From the NCBI GenBank assembly GCA_964437215.1, contig CAYTFZ010000020.1, forward strand, positions 1 to 33,261: a DNA stretch of 33,261 nucleotides, in the 5' to 3' direction. This document shows positions 8,601 through 17,673 of the stretch, piece after piece. The number at the start of each line of letters is the position of its first letter. Positions within the stretch are counted from its first letter, which is position 1. The notes below the pieces were generated by a model. It was not told the origin of the DNA, did no database searches, and worked only from the letters and a program-made list of their open reading frames with translations. The DNA comes from JAAYAN01 sp964437215 (lineage in GTDB: Bacteria; Bacteroidota; Ignavibacteria; Ignavibacteriales; Melioribacteraceae). Both the position numbers and the translations under genes were made by a program.

Positions 8601-9521
8601 ATGAAACTCTTTTTATCATTTATTTCTATGTTTTTTGTGCTAACCAGTTATGGTCAGGAGTTTTCGAAAAGTTGGAAAGATGTGAACTATGCCGGAGACA
8701 CAAACACCTATCATAATTTGGATATTTATCTGCCTAAAACCCAAAAAAAATCTTATCCGGTTATAATTTCTATTTACGGAAGCGCCTGGATGGCTAATAA
8801 TATGAAAGGGGCTGACTTAAAAGTTCTTGGAAAGCCGTTATTGGATGCCGGTTTTGCAGTTGTGACTCCTAATCACAGATCCAGCAAGGACGCATTGTTT
8901 CCTGCTCAAATACACGATATTAAAGCTGTAATCAGATACTTGCGGGCTAATGCAGCAAAGTATCAAATAGATACTTCGTTTATCGGAATAACCGGAAGTT
9001 CTTCAGGCGGGAATATGGCAGCAATGGCAGGAACTACCAGATTTGTAAAAGAGCAAACACTTGAAGAAGTAACTGTTGATATTGAAGGCAGCCTTGGAAA
9101 TTTTACCAATTACAGCAGTTCCGTTGATGCGGTTGTAGATTGGTTTGGTCCTACAAATATGCTTGTAATGGATTCCTGCGGAGGAACCGTTTTTACTCAT
9201 AATGCAGCTGATTCACCCGCCTCTCTGTATATCGGCGGTCCGATTCAAGAACACAAAGCCAAATGTTTGCTGGCAAGTCCTACAACATATATCGATAAAA
9301 ATGATCCGCCTTTTCTAATTTTCCATGGTGATAAAGATAATGTTGTACCATTTTGCCAAAGTGAATTACTATATAAAGAACTTAAAAAAAATGGCGTTCA
9401 GTGTGAATTTCACTTAGTCCCCGAAGGTCAGCACGGACCGGTTGTTCAAACTGATAAATACTTAAATATGATGGTAGATTTTTTCAATAAAGAATTAAAA
9501 AAAAGAGGGATTAGAAAATGA
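8601..9521 (+). CDS. secreted alpha/beta-hydrolase esterase (BD-FAE / acetyl-esterase type)
   Basis: A 306-residue esterase that probably deacylates hemicellulose fragments. The signal peptide (MKLFLSFISMFFVLTSYGQ) directly follows the ATG at 8601. An in-frame TTG at 8556 would add 15 polar residues ahead of it and is less likely. The alpha/beta-hydrolase fold shows the elbow GSSSGG with Ser134, Asp246 in HGDKDNVVPF and His278 in EGQHGP. The usual HGGG oxyanion motif is replaced by IYGSAW. A Cys/Gly-rich stretch (DSCGGTVF) falls in the lid region. The fold-3/BD-FAE group includes feruloyl and acetyl esterases from xylan loci. Its stop overlaps the start of the next esterase (ATGA), so the two are translationally coupled. 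Confidence 0.85.
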   Translation: MKLFLSFISMFFVLTSYGQEFSKSWKDVNYAGDTNTYHNLDIYLPKTQKKSYPVIISIYGSAWMANNMKGADLKVLGKPLLDAGFAVVTPNHRSSKDALFPAQIHDIKAVIRYLRANAAKYQIDTSFIGITGSSSGGNMAAMAGTTRFVKEQTLEEVTVDIEGSLGNFTNYSSSVDAVVDWFGPTNMLVMDSCGGTVFTHNAADSPASLYIGGPIQEHKAKCLLASPTTYIDKNDPPFLIFHGDKDNVVPFCQSELLYKELKKNGVQCEFHLVPEGQHGPVVQTDKYLNMMVDFFNKELKKRGIRK

Positions 9522-10417
9522 TTAAAATATCAGCATTACTATCGTTATTGGTCTTTACATTATTCTTGAATGCTCAAGAAGTAATAAATCTTTATCCGGA
9601 GAAAATTCCGAATTCAATTGAAATTAATCGTGCAGATCCTGCTTTTGAAAAAGGGATGTATTCAAAAGTAACAAAACCAACATTAGAAATTTTCAAACCG
9701 GAAAACGGAAAATCGAATGGGACAGCAATTGTTATTTGTCCCGGAGGCGGTTACAGTGTTGTAGTTTACGAGGCTGAAGGCAAAAAAACCGCTGAGGAAT
9801 TTGCAAAAAACGGAATAACTGTATTTTTACTTAAATACAGAATTCCAAATGATTCAACGATGAAAGATAAAAAAACAGGACCTTTGCAGGATGTTCAGCA
9901 GGCATTTAGATTTGTACGTGAAAATGCTGCAAAATGGGGAATTGACCCGAATAAGGTTGGAATAATGGGCTTTTCGGCCGGCGGACATTTGGCATCGACA
10001 GCAGCTACTCATTTTGAAAAACCAGTAATTGAAAATGCCGGAAATGTAAATTTACGTCCCGATTTCCAAATTCTAATTTATCCTGTAATCAGTATGCAGG
10101 AAAAACTTACACACGCAGATTCAAGAAAAGCTTTACTGGGAATCAGCCCGACAATGGATGTTGTTGATTTGTTCTCAAACGAATTACAGGTTACCGCAAA
10201 AACTCCTCCGGCATATATAACACACGCTGCCGACGACTTTGTTGTGGATGTTGAAAATAGTGTAAAATATTTCAGCGCGTTAAAGAAAAACAAAATTCCG
10301 GCAGAGATGCATATTTATCCCAAAGGAAATCACGGTTTTGTATTGCGCAACCCAACCGAAGTATGGGTTAAACCCATAATCGACTGGCTGAAAGGTATGA
10401 ATCTCCTAAATAAATAA
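9518..10417 (+). CDS. secreted alpha/beta-hydrolase, acetylxylan-esterase-like (fold-3)
   Basis: A 299-residue protein with a signal peptide ending near LFLNAQ (residue 19). The motif VICPGGGYSVV supplies the oxyanion loop. GFSAGGH carries the nucleophile Ser153, Asp240 (HAADDFVV) is the likely acid and His272 (KGNHGF) the base. The block RFVRENAAKWGIDPNKVGIM is typical of acetyl esterase/lipase-like enzymes (the BD-FAE/xylan-esterase group) found beside GH10 and GH43 genes in Bacteroidetes. The ATG overlaps the previous stop by the ATGA arrangement and has an AGAGGG ribosome site 7-8 bases upstream inside the preceding gene. Together with its partner it probably provides two distinct deacetylases. 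The exact ester is not determinable from sequence. Confidence 0.85.
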   Translation: MIKISALLSLLVFTLFLNAQEVINLYPEKIPNSIEINRADPAFEKGMYSKVTKPTLEIFKPENGKSNGTAIVICPGGGYSVVVYEAEGKKTAEEFAKNGITVFLLKYRIPNDSTMKDKKTGPLQDVQQAFRFVRENAAKWGIDPNKVGIMGFSAGGHLASTAATHFEKPVIENAGNVNLRPDFQILIYPVISMQEKLTHADSRKALLGISPTMDVVDLFSNELQVTAKTPPAYITHAADDFVVDVENSVKYFSALKKNKIPAEMHIYPKGNHGFVLRNPTEVWVKPIIDWLKGMNLLNK

Positions 10418-10502
10418 TTAAGTAAGAAATACTTTACTGTGAATTACAAAATAATACATATATGAGTTTATAATTTCAAAAAATCATTACAAAGAGGAAA
10501 AA

Positions 10503-11429
10503 ATGCAAAAGTTTAAGATATTTTCAATTTCGGCTCTTTCTTTAATTTTGTTTGTTTTTTTAAGCGGATTTCAATTGTTCAGTAATGCTAACGAAGCTGG
10601 TAATAGTGAAATAAATTCAAGAGTTGTTGAAGATGGCGGAACAGGAATTTATAAGGCTGTTATGGTAACAGATTCAACATTAAAAACTCATACCGTTTTC
10701 AGACCGCAGGATTTAAGTAAATTCAACAGTAATAACAAACTCCCGATTATTGCCTGGGGTAACGGCGCCTGCGCAAACTCTCCCTGGGAACATATAAACT
10801 TTTTATCGGAAGTTGCATCGCACGGTTTTCTTGTTGTTGCAATCGGTCCAATGCCTGAAGAAGGCGTTCGCGGCGGCGGAAGAAGTGAATCGGCACAAAT
10901 GATTGATGCAATCAATTGGGCAATAGCTCAAAATAATGATAAATCGAGCCAATATTATAATAAAATTGATACAACAAAAATTGCAGTCAGCGGAATGTCC
11001 TGCGGAGGTTTGCAAACATTAGAAGTTGCTCCCGATCCGCGTATTTCAACAGTTATGGTTTGCAACAGCGGTATTCTTCCTACTCCATCAAGCGGAATGC
11101 CGGGAATGCCTGCGCTTACAAAAGATCATTTGGCAAAATTACATTCTCCTGTAATTTATATTCTTGGAGGAGAAACTGATATTGCATACAATAACGGAAT
11201 GGACGATTTCAGCAAAATAAACAACCTGCCTGTCTGCGCAACAAATCTTAATGTCGGTCACGGCGGAACATACAGCCAGCCCCACGGAGGCGATTTTGCA
11301 ATTGTAGCTTCTGCCTGGTTTAAATGGCAGCTCAAGGATGATCAAACGGCAAAGAAAATGTTTGTCGGAGAAAAATGCGGCGTATCTCAAATGCCGGGCT
11401 GGAGAATTGATAAAAAGAATATTGATTAA
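10503..11429 (+). CDS. secreted alpha/beta-hydrolase of the dienelactone-hydrolase/cutinase-like type
   Basis: A 308-residue protein with a long hydrophobic signal segment (residues 1 to about 30). It differs from the two preceding esterases. The oxyanion region is IIAWGNGACANSPWEH, the nucleophile elbow is GMSCGG with Ser166, and a GGETDIAY turn plus LNVGHGGTYSQPHGG supply candidate Asp and His residues. These features recall the dienelactone hydrolase / PET-hydrolase-like superfamily, including acetylxylan esterase-like members. Five cysteines in the exported part suggest disulfides. AGAGG lies about 6 bases before the ATG. It sits 85 bases after the previous esterase and is presumably cotranscribed. 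Substrate unknown; an ester on a plant cell-wall polymer is the natural guess from context. The CE15 glucuronoyl-esterase motif (GCSR) is not present. Confidence 0.75.
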   Translation: MQKFKIFSISALSLILFVFLSGFQLFSNANEAGNSEINSRVVEDGGTGIYKAVMVTDSTLKTHTVFRPQDLSKFNSNNKLPIIAWGNGACANSPWEHINFLSEVASHGFLVVAIGPMPEEGVRGGGRSESAQMIDAINWAIAQNNDKSSQYYNKIDTTKIAVSGMSCGGLQTLEVAPDPRISTVMVCNSGILPTPSSGMPGMPALTKDHLAKLHSPVIYILGGETDIAYNNGMDDFSKINNLPVCATNLNVGHGGTYSQPHGGDFAIVASAWFKWQLKDDQTAKKMFVGEKCGVSQMPGWRIDKKNID

Positions 11430-11486
11430 TCGATATAATCTAATTGACCGATGTTAAAATATCTAAAATCATATTGGAATGATCAA

Positions 11487-13700
11487 ATGAAGAACAGATA
11501 CTATTTCCTTATATTTTTATTTCTGCTTTCATTTTTGTGTGCTCAGCAGCCAAATGCTGTTGAATTAAAAAGCGGTGATTTAACTTTATCATTTATTCCA
11601 AAATCAATTGATGAATGGGGTATCCAGATTTCAAATGATAAAAATTTGAAAATAACACAGGATAATCCTGCTATAATAGAAATTTGCGCAAATAAAAATG
11701 AAATTATCAATCTTTCTTCCGGATATAAAAATGTAGAAAAATCGGGAGAAAGCGTTAAGGCAAGCGCAGAAATAACTTACAATAAAGATGTAGTTTTCAG
11801 CATTAGCGATAAATGGGAAATTAGTAACGGAATTGTTTTGTTCGCTCGAAATATTTCAGTTAAAGGGAATTCTCCGGACGGATTTAATTCTTCCATTTCA
11901 TTTGCAATTGATAAATTGGTTAAATGGGAGGATATTCAATGTATGCTGCCTGGAGCCTTATACGGCGACCCGACTTATAACGGCGACCGTTCGCCCGGCG
12001 GAACAATGAATTACGCTGCAAAAAGAATTATTATGCGCGAAGATATGCTTGCCGCTCCTTTAATTGCACTCTCGTTGTCAAACGGATTATCTGTTTCAAT
12101 GATCAACCCTGAACCAAACGGAGCATCAACTTTAGAGGAAACAAGTCTTAAGAAAGATATAATAATTGATTCGAGGATTAATTTCGGTTCCTTGAATTAT
12201 TGGCAAACTCCAAACAATCCGATAGAATTTGGTTTCAAATATCCGGGAACAATGACTTTTTATCCATTCGGTCCAAACGCTTCAAATAATCCACGCTGGG
12301 TAAGAAGATTTCATCCGATAAATGATAATGTCTCTCACAATTACAAGATTAATTTAAGATTAGGGAAAAACGAATCTTTTCAGGAAGTAATAAAAAACTC
12401 CTGGAGATGGACTTGGAGCACTCTTTCTCCGGCAGTAACAAAAATTGATGTTGAACAAATGCGTCAGGTTTTAATTGATCATCTTGCCTCGCAAGCATCA
12501 ACAATTGAAGGACGTTCAGGTATTCCTTTTGCGGTTGCAACTTTCGATACAACCGAGCTTCAATGGAATAGAAATATGACTGCGATGGGATTTGTCAGTA
12601 AAAATCTTGAAGCCGCAAATCAATTGCTTATCGAAGGAGATCGTGATAAATCAGAACGCGGCAAAAAAATGCGGTCGCTTGGTTTATCAATAATTTCATC
12701 AATGATAAATGCGCTTTCCAAAATTCCTATTGAAGCAACAGGATATGATCTTGCAACAGGAAAAATATGGACGGGCAATAATCAGGAATGGTTAGCGCCC
12801 TGGTTAAGAAATGCTACCGAAGATATGCGTGTTTTAATGTGGGCTTATACCCGCGAGCCTGAAAAAGGAAGAACCCAGCGTGAATGGTTAAACTGGGTGA
12901 GAACTTATGCCGATTGGCTTTTATTTCAACAGCGTAAAGACGGTTCATTCCCGCGAAGATGGGAATCAGGGACAAGTAAAGTTGCTGAAGAAACAGGTTC
13001 TACAAGTTACTGCCCGATTCCGCTTCTTGTTCAGTTAGGAAATGAAACGGGAGATAAAAGATATTTAAATTCCGCTCTTAAAGCCGGAGAATATATCTGG
13101 GAAAATTGGGGAAAGAAAACTCTATTTGCAGGCGGAACAAGCGACAACCCGAACATTACCGATAAAGAAGCCGGGATGTTAAGTATGGAAGCTTATTTGA
13201 GCCTTTACGAAGCCACAAATGATTCCAAATGGCTTGAAAGAGCAAAGGTAGCTGCGGATTTTACTGAAACCTGGATATGGATATGGAATATTCCGATGCC
13301 GGTTGATGCAGATGATAAAGATCTTCATTGGAAAAAAGGAGTGCCGACAGTCGGCTTGCAAGGTATAAATGCACGAGGTCCTGGCGGCGTTGATGAATAT
13401 CTCGATTGGTCAGCTCCATCTTATGCCAAACTTTACAAGTACACTAATGATGAACACTATCTTGATGTAGCGCGAATACTTCTTCATAACACAAAAGCAA
13501 TGGTTGCATTGCCGGGACGTTTATATGATATGAAAGGTCCGGGCTGGCAGCAGGAACATTGGAATCTTGGTCCCGGAAGATCAGGACGAGGAAGAGGCGG
13601 ACACAGATTCTGGCTGCCGTGGATATCTGTTAACCATTTGCATAGCATTACCGGTTTAGAATTATTGGATAAAGAATTATATCAGAAATTGATTAAATGA
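11487..13700 (+). CDS. secreted six-hairpin glycosidase-like protein, family not recognised
   Basis: A 737-residue exported protein (signal peptide MKNRYYFLIFLFLLSFLCAQ). An ATG at 11451 in the same frame would add 12 residues, but 11487 has GGAAT 6 bases upstream and places the signal at the N-terminus. Residues about 22-315 are beta-rich, resembling the N-terminal sandwich of (alpha/alpha)6-barrel glycosidases. Residues about 320-735 contain repeated helical hairpins with aromatic turns (WLLFQQRKDGSFPRRW, EYIWENWG, TDKEAGMLSMEAYLSLYEAT), as in six-hairpin enzymes. A Gly/Arg/His-rich segment at about 684-709 (HWNLGPGRSGRGRGGHRFW) is distinctive. I cannot match it to a named GH or PL family. 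Its place between esterases and GH3 enzymes implies action on hemicellulose; loss of uronic acid or arabinose side chains is speculation. Confidence 0.65.
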   Translation: MKNRYYFLIFLFLLSFLCAQQPNAVELKSGDLTLSFIPKSIDEWGIQISNDKNLKITQDNPAIIEICANKNEIINLSSGYKNVEKSGESVKASAEITYNKDVVFSISDKWEISNGIVLFARNISVKGNSPDGFNSSISFAIDKLVKWEDIQCMLPGALYGDPTYNGDRSPGGTMNYAAKRIIMREDMLAAPLIALSLSNGLSVSMINPEPNGASTLEETSLKKDIIIDSRINFGSLNYWQTPNNPIEFGFKYPGTMTFYPFGPNASNNPRWVRRFHPINDNVSHNYKINLRLGKNESFQEVIKNSWRWTWSTLSPAVTKIDVEQMRQVLIDHLASQASTIEGRSGIPFAVATFDTTELQWNRNMTAMGFVSKNLEAANQLLIEGDRDKSERGKKMRSLGLSIISSMINALSKIPIEATGYDLATGKIWTGNNQEWLAPWLRNATEDMRVLMWAYTREPEKGRTQREWLNWVRTYADWLLFQQRKDGSFPRRWESGTSKVAEETGSTSYCPIPLLVQLGNETGDKRYLNSALKAGEYIWENWGKKTLFAGGTSDNPNITDKEAGMLSMEAYLSLYEATNDSKWLERAKVAADFTETWIWIWNIPMPVDADDKDLHWKKGVPTVGLQGINARGPGGVDEYLDWSAPSYAKLYKYTNDEHYLDVARILLHNTKAMVALPGRLYDMKGPGWQQEHWNLGPGRSGRGRGGHRFWLPWISVNHLHSITGLELLDKELYQKLIK

Positions 13701-13805
13701 TAGTAAAGAATAACAACGGGGTTTTTATTAAGCATAATCAGGACAACGTTTTTATCCATAAATAGAATTAAAATTTTAAAATATACATCATTAAGGAAAA
13801 TTGAG

Positions 13806-16800
13806 ATGAAAAAAAAGATTGTATCATCAAGTTTAATAATCGGCTGTATGTTTATAATTACAGCATTTTTCCCAAGCAGCAAAAACGCAAAGCTGCCTAT
13901 TTATCTTAATACTTCATATTCATTTCAAGAAAGAGCGGCGGATCTTGTTTCGAGAATGACTCTTGAAGAAAAACAAAGTCAGCTTGGTAATACAATGCCT
14001 CCTATTCCCCGTTTAGGAGTTCGTTCGTACGATGTTTGGGGAGAAGCTTTGCACGGAATTCAAGGAAGAAATAACAACAGCGGAATGACTGCAACATCTT
14101 TTCCTAACAGCGTAGCTGCCGGTGCAACTTGGGATCCTGATCTTATTCAAAGAGAAACTTCTGTAATTGCAGATGAAGCCAGAGGTTTTAATCACGACGT
14201 AATTTTTACTTTAACTTACTGGTCGCCGGTAGTAGAACCGACACGCGACCCCAGATGGGGAAGAACCGCTGAAACATTCGGTGAAGATCCATTTCTTGTA
14301 AAAAAAATAAGCAGCGGATTTGTGAAAGGGCTTATGGGAGATGATCCTAAATATCTTAAAGCTGTTCCCTGCGGAAAACATTTCATAGCAAATAATACTG
14401 AGTTTAACCGTCATACAGGGAGCTCTGATTTGGAAGAAAGAGATATGAGAGAATATTATCTCACACCTTACAGAGAATTAATCAGAAATGATAAACTTCC
14501 TTCGATTATGACAGCTTATAATGCAATAAACGGAATACCTGTTTCGGCAAATAAATTGCTTGTTGATACAATTGCACGCAGAACTTACGGTTTGGACGGT
14601 TATGTAACAGGCGATTGCGGCGCAATTTCGGATATGGTAAGCGGACATAAATTTGTAAAAACTAACGAAGAAGCCGCTTCGCTTGGACTTAAAACCGGTG
14701 TTGATTCCGATTGCGGCAGCGTTTATCAGGCAAGTGCAATAAAAGCATTGCAGCAAGGATTGATTACCGAAAGTGATATTGATAAAGCTTTAATTAACAT
14801 TTTTACAATTAGAATGAGAATGGGAGAATTTGACCCTGCAAACATAGTTCCATATTCCGGAATCAAACCAAGTATTATAAACGATCCATCGCATAATGAT
14901 TTAGCATTGGAAGTTGCTACAAAAGCCCCGGTACTTTTAAAAAATATAAATGCAGCAAATAAAAATTATAAATCCCTTCCTTTAAACTTCAAGAATATTA
15001 AAAAAATTGCAGTTTTGGGTCCATTTGCAGACAAAGTTGAATTAGGCGATTATTCAGGAGAAGTAGAACCCGAACTAAAAATATCACCTTTAAAAGGAAT
15101 TCAAAATTATATTAAAGAACATAATCTGGATATTGAAGTTGTATCAAGCTCAGGCGGAAATACCGAAAAGAGGAATGATTTCTACACACTTATGGGATTT
15201 TCGACTGTTGAAAAAAACGGCTCAGCAAAAGAATATAACGCCACCAAGTATGATAATTCTGCAAGCGGACTTATAGCTTCCGAAAGATTTGGTCAGCTTT
15301 CGTTAAGAGGAATTAAAGACGGCGATTGGATTGCTTTTAACGGTATCGATATTACAAATCTTGATTCGATAAAGTTTAATATTAATGTTGCCGTAAGTGG
15401 CGGAGCAATTGAAGTAAGAGTCGGTTCGATTACTGGTAATATAATTGCATCTCAAAAAGTTATCAGCACTCAAACAGGCGGAAATCGCTTTTTCGGAAAC
15501 AGGGTAACCGTTCCTGCAAAAGTTAATAATTTGGGTATCTCAGGTCCGCAGAATCTTTTCATAGTTTTCCGCGAACCGGAATCTCCTGCAACAGATAAAA
15601 ATACACTCGATATGGCTTCTTCTGCTGATGTTGCATTATTGTTTTTAGGAACCGATCAAAATACCGGAAGAGAAGAATCTGACAGATTCTCGTTGAAATT
15701 ACCAGGAAATCAAGAAGAATTGATTAAAGCAATTGCCAAAGTAAATAAGAATACTATTGTAGTTATTCAGGCTATGGGTATGGTCGAAGTTGAACAATTC
15801 AAAAACAACAGCAATATTCCCGGAATAATTTGGACAGGTTACAACGGGCAAGCTCAAGGAACAGCAATTGCTAAAATCCTTTTCGGAGAAGTAAATCCAG
15901 GCGGCAAACTGAATATAACCTGGTATAAAACTGTAAACGATTTACCAGATTTTAATGATTATACACTCAGAAGCGGAAACGGTAAAAACGGAAGAACATA
16001 CTGGTATTTCAACAAAGATGTTTCTTATGAATTCGGTTTTGGATTATCATATACAACCTTTGCTTACAGAAATTTTTCGATAAATAAGAAAAATATTACC
16101 CCGAATGAATTTGTTACCATTACTGCCGATGTTGAAAACACAGGCAATGTTGACGGTGATGAAATTGTGCAGATTTATGTAAAAACTCCTGACAGCAATC
16201 CTTCGCTGCAGCGTCCGGTTAAGAGATTAAAAGGCTTCAAACGGGTAACAATACCTGCCGGACAAACAAAAAGAGTTTCAATAGATGTAGATTGTTCCGA
16301 TTTGTGGTTCTGGGATTCTGAAAACAATAAAATCACATTCGACCAGGGTAAATACATTTTTGAAATCGGCGCTTCATCAAAAGATATTAAAGGAACTGTT
16401 GAAGCACAAATGAGCGGGAAATATGTTTCTGTTCTGCAAACTGTAACAGCCGAATGCGGAAAATTTATTTTTAAACCTGGAAACACTGCTCAAACAAGTG
16501 TAACTGCAGCTTTGTCCGACGACAGTTTTATTAATCTCAGCGATGCAAAGGTTGAATATAAAAGCAACAATAATTCGGTTGCAACCGTTGATGAAAAAGG
16601 AAAAATTACAATTAAAGGCGTTGGCGCAGCATCTGTTTTTGCTTATGTAACTTATAACGGAAAAACGGTCAGTTCATCATTCCCTGTAAAAGTTCTTCCT
16701 GATTTAACTCCGAAAGATTTGATTGTTAACGGAAAGAAAATGCAAGGATTTAACCCTGCAATTAAAGCATACAGCTATTTATTGAAAGATACCAAAGCAA

Positions 16801-17630
16801 TTCCTGAAGTAAAATCTTCAAATATCGGGGAAGACATAACTGTTGATATAGTCCAAGCTAAGAAAATACCAGGCACGGCAGTAGTTAATTTTATCGATAA
16901 CATTACTCTTGAAAAAAATACTTACTATGTAAACTTTGATGTGAAATCTGTAAGCGATGAATTTAACTCAGCTAATTTAGGCAGCCAATGGGAATGGTTA
17001 AGAGAAAACTCTAAAAATCATTCATTTGGTAACGGAACCGTTAATATAGTGAGTGAAAAAGGCGATGTATCGGAAAATACGAATAATGCAAAAAACATTT
17101 TATTGCAAAGTGCCAACAATAACTGGGTAATCGAAACCAAACTTTTCGGTTCCAGAATTCCATCTCAGCCTGAAAATTCAGGAATTATTGCTTACGAAAA
17201 TGATAATTATTTCGTGAAACTTATGTATCGCGCTGTAATTAAAACTACACGTTTTGGCGGAAATAATGCACCTCAGGTTCGCCCGGGAACAATTGATTTG
17301 ATTATGGAAGAAAACGGAATTACCAAATCGGCAGCTTCGTTCGATTTAAAAACTGAAATTACAAAAGATAAACCTTTAATCCTTAAACTTGAAAAAAATG
17401 GCAGCAGTTACACCGCTTATTATTCGTTGGATGGAACAAAGTTCGAAAAATTAGGCACTGCTGATATACTTTTAAAAGATATTAAAGCGGGTTTAATTGT
17501 TTGTGACGGTATTATAACTCAGAATATGAAAAGTACATTCTGGTTCGATTCCGATACAACAAAACCGGAAACACCTTTTGAAGTATATTTTGATTATTTC
17601 AGAATTGAGAACAGCGGTAACGAACTGTAA
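13806..17630 (+). CDS. multidomain GH3 beta-xylosidase/beta-glucosidase (copy 1)
   Basis: A 1274-residue secreted GH3 enzyme. After the signal segment, residues about 30-350 are the GH3 barrel, with nucleophile Asp270 in YVTGDCGAI. Residues about 375-455 and 596-760 are the two parts of the GH3 C-terminal alpha/beta domain, split by an inserted CBM6/PA14-like sandwich at about 459-595. Glu623/Glu624 (GREESDR) are acid/base candidates. A fibronectin-III-like domain follows (about 765-870), then a Big2-like Ig domain (about 873-962), another beta region (about 965-1045) and a C-terminal concanavalin-like sandwich (about 1050-1274) resembling beta-xylosidase C-terminal domains. Typical GH3 exo-enzymes have 700-900 residues, so the tail is extra. 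A weak lipobox-like IIGC lies at residues 11-14, but hydrophobic sequence follows it. Terminal xylose or glucose release is expected. Confidence 0.88.
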   Translation: MKKKIVSSSLIIGCMFIITAFFPSSKNAKLPIYLNTSYSFQERAADLVSRMTLEEKQSQLGNTMPPIPRLGVRSYDVWGEALHGIQGRNNNSGMTATSFPNSVAAGATWDPDLIQRETSVIADEARGFNHDVIFTLTYWSPVVEPTRDPRWGRTAETFGEDPFLVKKISSGFVKGLMGDDPKYLKAVPCGKHFIANNTEFNRHTGSSDLEERDMREYYLTPYRELIRNDKLPSIMTAYNAINGIPVSANKLLVDTIARRTYGLDGYVTGDCGAISDMVSGHKFVKTNEEAASLGLKTGVDSDCGSVYQASAIKALQQGLITESDIDKALINIFTIRMRMGEFDPANIVPYSGIKPSIINDPSHNDLALEVATKAPVLLKNINAANKNYKSLPLNFKNIKKIAVLGPFADKVELGDYSGEVEPELKISPLKGIQNYIKEHNLDIEVVSSSGGNTEKRNDFYTLMGFSTVEKNGSAKEYNATKYDNSASGLIASERFGQLSLRGIKDGDWIAFNGIDITNLDSIKFNINVAVSGGAIEVRVGSITGNIIASQKVISTQTGGNRFFGNRVTVPAKVNNLGISGPQNLFIVFREPESPATDKNTLDMASSADVALLFLGTDQNTGREESDRFSLKLPGNQEELIKAIAKVNKNTIVVIQAMGMVEVEQFKNNSNIPGIIWTGYNGQAQGTAIAKILFGEVNPGGKLNITWYKTVNDLPDFNDYTLRSGNGKNGRTYWYFNKDVSYEFGFGLSYTTFAYRNFSINKKNITPNEFVTITADVENTGNVDGDEIVQIYVKTPDSNPSLQRPVKRLKGFKRVTIPAGQTKRVSIDVDCSDLWFWDSENNKITFDQGKYIFEIGASSKDIKGTVEAQMSGKYVSVLQTVTAECGKFIFKPGNTAQTSVTAALSDDSFINLSDAKVEYKSNNNSVATVDEKGKITIKGVGAASVFAYVTYNGKTVSSSFPVKVLPDLTPKDLIVNGKKMQGFNPAIKAYSYLLKDTKAIPEVKSSNIGEDITVDIVQAKKIPGTAVVNFIDNITLEKNTYYVNFDVKSVSDEFNSANLGSQWEWLRENSKNHSFGNGTVNIVSEKGDVSENTNNAKNILLQSANNNWVIETKLFGSRIPSQPENSGIIAYENDNYFVKLMYRAVIKTTRFGGNNAPQVRPGTIDLIMEENGITKSAASFDLKTEITKDKPLILKLEKNGSSYTAYYSLDGTKFEKLGTADILLKDIKAGLIVCDGIITQNMKSTFWFDSDTTKPETPFEVYFDYFRIENSGNEL

Positions 17631-17673
17631 AAATGTAAATTATTTAAAATTATAAATCAGGAAAAAGAATTAA

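Noticed and set aside
10503..11429. CE15 glucuronoyl esterase assignment
   Set aside because: The family's GCSR-type nucleophile motif is missing; the elbow reads GMSCGG.
13839..13850. Lipoprotein signal (IIGC) in the first GH3 protein
   Set aside because: The hydrophobic segment continues well past the Cys, the paralogue lacks the motif, and an ordinary signal peptide explains both; left as a remote option.
14478..14756. Minus-strand open frames inside the GH3 genes and other hydrolases
   Set aside because: Low-complexity translations with no recognisable domain, no ribosome sites, and complete overlap with well-supported genes.
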